A stretch of DNA of 64,000 nucleotides, taken from contig NZ_MVOC01000002.1 in assembly GCF_002043095.1 (NCBI RefSeq), forward strand, positions 148,865 to 212,864, read 5' to 3'. Origin of the DNA: Mycobacterium sp. AT1 (lineage in GTDB: Bacteria; Actinomycetota; Actinomycetes; Mycobacteriales; Mycobacteriaceae). Positions 61,819 to 64,000 of this stretch are shown piece by piece (position 1 is the stretch's first letter; each line of letters opens with the position of its first letter). The notes beneath the pieces were generated by a model. It was given only the letters and a program-made list of their open reading frames with translations, was not told the origin of the DNA and made no database searches. The translations under genes were made by a program, and so were the position numbers.

Positions 61819-62853
61819 TCAGCCCGTGGGCAGTCCCTTGAAATTCGGCTCCCATCCCAGCTCCGGGGCCACGTAGCGGGCGAACGACTCGAGGATGTGG
61901 AGGTTCAGCTCCACACCGAGCTGGCTGGGGATCGTGAGCATCAGCGTGTCAGCCGACTGGACTGCGGCATCCGACTTCAGTTGCTCGACGAGGACGTCGG
62001 GTTCGGCGGCATAGGTCTTGCCGAAGGTCGACCGGAATCCGTCGATGACGCCGACCTGGTCTGACGAATCCTCTCCCCGCGGACCGAAGTAGCGCCGATC
62101 CAGATCCGTAACCAACGGGAAGATGCTGCGGCTCACCGAGACTCGCGGAGTTCGCGGGTGACCTGCCGCCACCCATGCCGCACGAAACTGGTCGATCTGC
62201 TCAGCCTGTAGGTCTGCAAAGGCGTCCCCGGTGGCCTCGGTCAGCAGCGTCGAACTCATCAGGTTGACGCCTGCCGTACCCGCCCATCTCGCGGTCTCCC
62301 GCGATGCGGCGCCCCACCAGATGCGATCGGCCAGCGTGGGCGAGTGCGGCTCGATGCGGAGCTTTCCGACTCGCCCAAACTGTTGGGGATCGGCGTCGGC
62401 GACACCTTCACCGCGGACGGCACGCAGGAACAGGTCGAACTTGTCCCGGGCGATGTCGGCGCCACGCGGATCCGAGGAACCGGTGTAACCGAAGGCCTCC
62501 CACCCGCGTAACGCCGGCTCGGGCGACCCGCGACTGACTCCAAGTGCCACCCTCCCCTCGGACAGCAGGTCGAGCGCAGCCGCCTCCTCAGCCAGGTGCA
62601 ACGGATTCTCATACCGCATGTCGATGACACCGGTGCCGACCTCGATCCGCTGAGTACGGGCGGCGATCGCAGCAAGCAGCGGCATGGGTGCAGCGGACTG
62701 CCGGGCGAAGTGGTGAACGCGAAAGTATGCGCCGTTGACGCCTAGCTCGTCGGCACCCGTCGCGATGTCGACTGCATCGCGCAGCATGTCGCCGGCATCG
62801 GGCCCGCCGGGACCGCCGTAGTGTCCGAAGCTCAGAAATCCAAACGCCTTCAT
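61819..62853 (-). CDS. LLM-class flavin-dependent oxidoreductase
   Basis: The 344-residue protein is a bacterial luciferase-like TIM barrel: LGVNGAYFRVHHF, AARTQRIEVGTGVIDMRYENPLHLAEEAAALDLLSEGRVALGVSRGSPE in parts. The family uses FMN or F420; the cofactor cannot be decided here. It is a single gene between the S9 peptidase and the divergent ThiD-like gene. Confidence 0.88.
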   Translation of the reverse strand: MKAFGFLSFGHYGGPGGPDAGDMLRDAVDIATGADELGVNGAYFRVHHFARQSAAPMPLLAAIAARTQRIEVGTGVIDMRYENPLHLAEEAAALDLLSEGRVALGVSRGSPEPALRGWEAFGYTGSSDPRGADIARDKFDLFLRAVRGEGVADADPQQFGRVGKLRIEPHSPTLADRIWWGAASRETARWAGTAGVNLMSSTLLTEATGDAFADLQAEQIDQFRAAWVAAGHPRTPRVSVSRSIFPLVTDLDRRYFGPRGEDSSDQVGVIDGFRSTFGKTYAAEPDVLVEQLKSDAAVQSADTLMLTIPSQLGVELNLHILESFARYVAPELGWEPNFKGLPTG

Positions 62854-62957
62854 GGCACCGCAAACCTCATTCGTCGTTCAGGTATTCCCAGGGCCTAGCG
62901 CCCGACAGCCGGACGCCCGCCGCAACCGGTTCGACGATCTTTGCAAGACTGCTACCC

Positions 62958-63803
62958 ATGGCCGACGCTCAGGACCTCCCACTGGCTGCACCGGGACGAA
63001 CCCCGCGTCGAGTCATGACCATCGCCGGCTCCGATTCAGGCGGCAGCGCTGGCCTGCAGGCTGACATGCGAACATTCGCAATGTTGGGTGTGCATGGGTG
63101 CGCCGCACTGACAGCCGTCACGGTCCAAAACTCGTTGGGCGTCAAAGCCTTTCACGAAGTTCCGACTGACATCGTCGCGGGGCAGATCAGCGCGGTGGCG
63201 TCCGACATCGGCATCGAGGCCGCCAAGACCGGCATGCTTGCGTCCAGCGCGATCATCAGGACCATCGTGGCTACGTGGAGGTCCGAGGGGCTCGACGGCA
63301 CTGTCCCGCTGGTGGTCGATCCGGTGTGTGCGTCCAACGTCGGTGAGCCACTACTGCACTCCAACGCGATGGGCGCCATGCGCGACGAACTGATCCCACT
63401 CGCCACGCTGGTGACGCCGAACCTCGACGAGGTGCGACTGTTGGTCGGCATCGACGTCGTCGACGACACGACCCAACGCGAGGCGGCCCGGGCTCTACAC
63501 GCACTGGGGCCGCAATGGGCGCTCGTGAAGGGCGGCCACCTGCGCACCTCACAGACCAGCTCCGACCTGCTCTTCGACGGCGCGGAGTTCCACCAGTTCG
63601 CTGCCGACCGGGTGGACACCCCCCACGATCACGGCGCCGGCGACACTCTCGCCGCGGCGATCACCGCCGCGCTGGCTCACGGCTACCCGGTTCCCGGGGC
63701 GGTCGGTTTCGCCAAGCTCTGGGTTACCGAGTGCATCCGCGCCGCCTATCCTCTCGGCCGAGGCCACGGCCCAGTCAACGGCATGGCCAGATTGTTCCGC
63801 TGA
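62958..63803 (+). CDS. thiD: ThiD-family kinase (hydroxymethylpyrimidine phosphate kinase-like)
   Basis: The 281-residue protein is a ribokinase-fold kinase of the ThiD group: [60 protein letters not shown] and LVKGGHL. ThiD phosphorylates HMP and HMP-P in thiamin synthesis. The usual catalytic Cys of the GTGC motif is Asp229 here ([12 protein letters not shown]), as in ribokinases. No TPP riboswitch is seen upstream. No good ribosome site precedes the ATG; ATG at 63015 is an alternative. Confidence 0.85.
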   Translation: MADAQDLPLAAPGRTPRRVMTIAGSDSGGSAGLQADMRTFAMLGVHGCAALTAVTVQNSLGVKAFHEVPTDIVAGQISAVASDIGIEAAKTGMLASSAIIRTIVATWRSEGLDGTVPLVVDPVCASNVGEPLLHSNAMGAMRDELIPLATLVTPNLDEVRLLVGIDVVDDTTQREAARALHALGPQWALVKGGHLRTSQTSSDLLFDGAEFHQFAADRVDTPHDHGAGDTLAAAITAALAHGYPVPGAVGFAKLWVTECIRAAYPLGRGHGPVNGMARLFR

Positions 63804-64000
63804 GTCGCACAGCGTCAGGGTGAAGAGGATCGCCGCGTCCACGAGATTTGCCGTGCACGCGCACTCCAACGTTGGTCCCGCGCCAGCCTCGTGCACGATC
63901 GAATACCGTTGGGCAGCACCCCGAAGGCACTTCTGGACGCGGTCGGCACCGTGTCAGGTCTGAGCGGAGACCTCTCGGCCCTCCGGATACAGCAAGCGAG
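63804..64000 (+). other. Open frame without clear start, running off the window
   Basis: After the thiD stop the same frame stays open to the end and reads HEICRARALQRWSRASLVHD and GSTPKALLDAVGTV, which looks like coding sequence of a regulator or GAF-type protein. No ATG is available; the first GTG in frame is at 63891 without a ribosome site. It may be a gene that lost its start, or one whose start lies further on. Confidence 0.35.

Noticed and set aside
62854..62957. Possible TPP riboswitch before the ThiD-like gene
   Set aside because: The 104-bp gap lacks the conserved CTGAGA core and any matching helices.
1..64000. tRNA, rRNA, CRISPR, insertion sequences, att sites
   Set aside because: I looked for cloverleaf-type segments, regularly spaced repeats and transposase or integrase motifs and found none that I could support.

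Overview
The window looks like chromosomal DNA of a mycobacterium-like actinomycete (Mycolicibacterium or a close relative). The grounds are high G+C with strong third-position GC bias, many GTG starts and ATGA/GTGA stop-start overlaps, F420/flavin-type enzymes (a Ddn-like protein, an LLM oxidoreductase), a small secreted protein of mycobacterial style, a paa operon and a Lrp-controlled branched-chain dehydrogenase operon. I see no rRNA, tRNA, CRISPR array, insertion sequence or phage gene. The placement is inference from gene content, not from a search.

Layout. 1-1000: end of a NarL-type two-component system. 1195-2977: purU-folD, a one-carbon cassette that could turn methylene-THF into formate. 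2978-4173: poor in genes, with one small secreted protein. 4174-9483: a Ddn-like reductase, then a ComA-like (phosphosulfolactate synthase family) gene, two PF20091-type hydrolases and an IclR regulator, with palindromes in front of the transcription units. 9663-19659: a convergent eight-gene minus-strand operon (ribose-type ABC importer, M24 hydrolase, zinc dehydrogenase, two SDRs, HpcH/HpaI aldolase) divergent from a GntR regulator and a sugar isomerase-like gene. Its substrate cannot be read from sequence.

19758-29856: phenylacetate degradation. paaZ, an EthD-like gene and two paralogous TetR regulators face paaABCDE, two enoyl-CoA hydratase-like genes and a 3-hydroxyacyl-CoA dehydrogenase, across a TetR-type operator. 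paaK, paaI and an intact thiolase are absent; a 25-codon thiolase-like N-terminal stub remains. 29914-35406: four-gene 2-oxoacid dehydrogenase complex with a divergent Lrp/AsnC regulator.

35462-44228: a second acid/sugar-acid locus (MHS transporter, Hyi-like isomerase, Asp-nucleophile hydrolase and SDR on one strand; GntR, IlvD/Edd dehydratase, beta-hydroxyacid dehydrogenase and hydrolase on the other). 44482-51531: an IclR regulon in which near-identical palindromes lie before a TctBAC/MmgE-PrpD operon, before iclR itself, and before a VOC gene followed by a split CHR transporter.

51775-56734: YaeQ, a CYTH protein, a decayed LLM fragment, then a muconolactone isomerase-like gene, an AraC regulator, a tautomerase and an SDR. 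56774-64000: S33 hydrolase; a three-gene module of secreted protein, DUF6529-like five-helix membrane protein and Rieske lipoprotein that may form a small membrane electron-transfer unit; S9 peptidase, LLM oxidoreductase, a ThiD-like kinase, and an open frame with no clear start running off the end.
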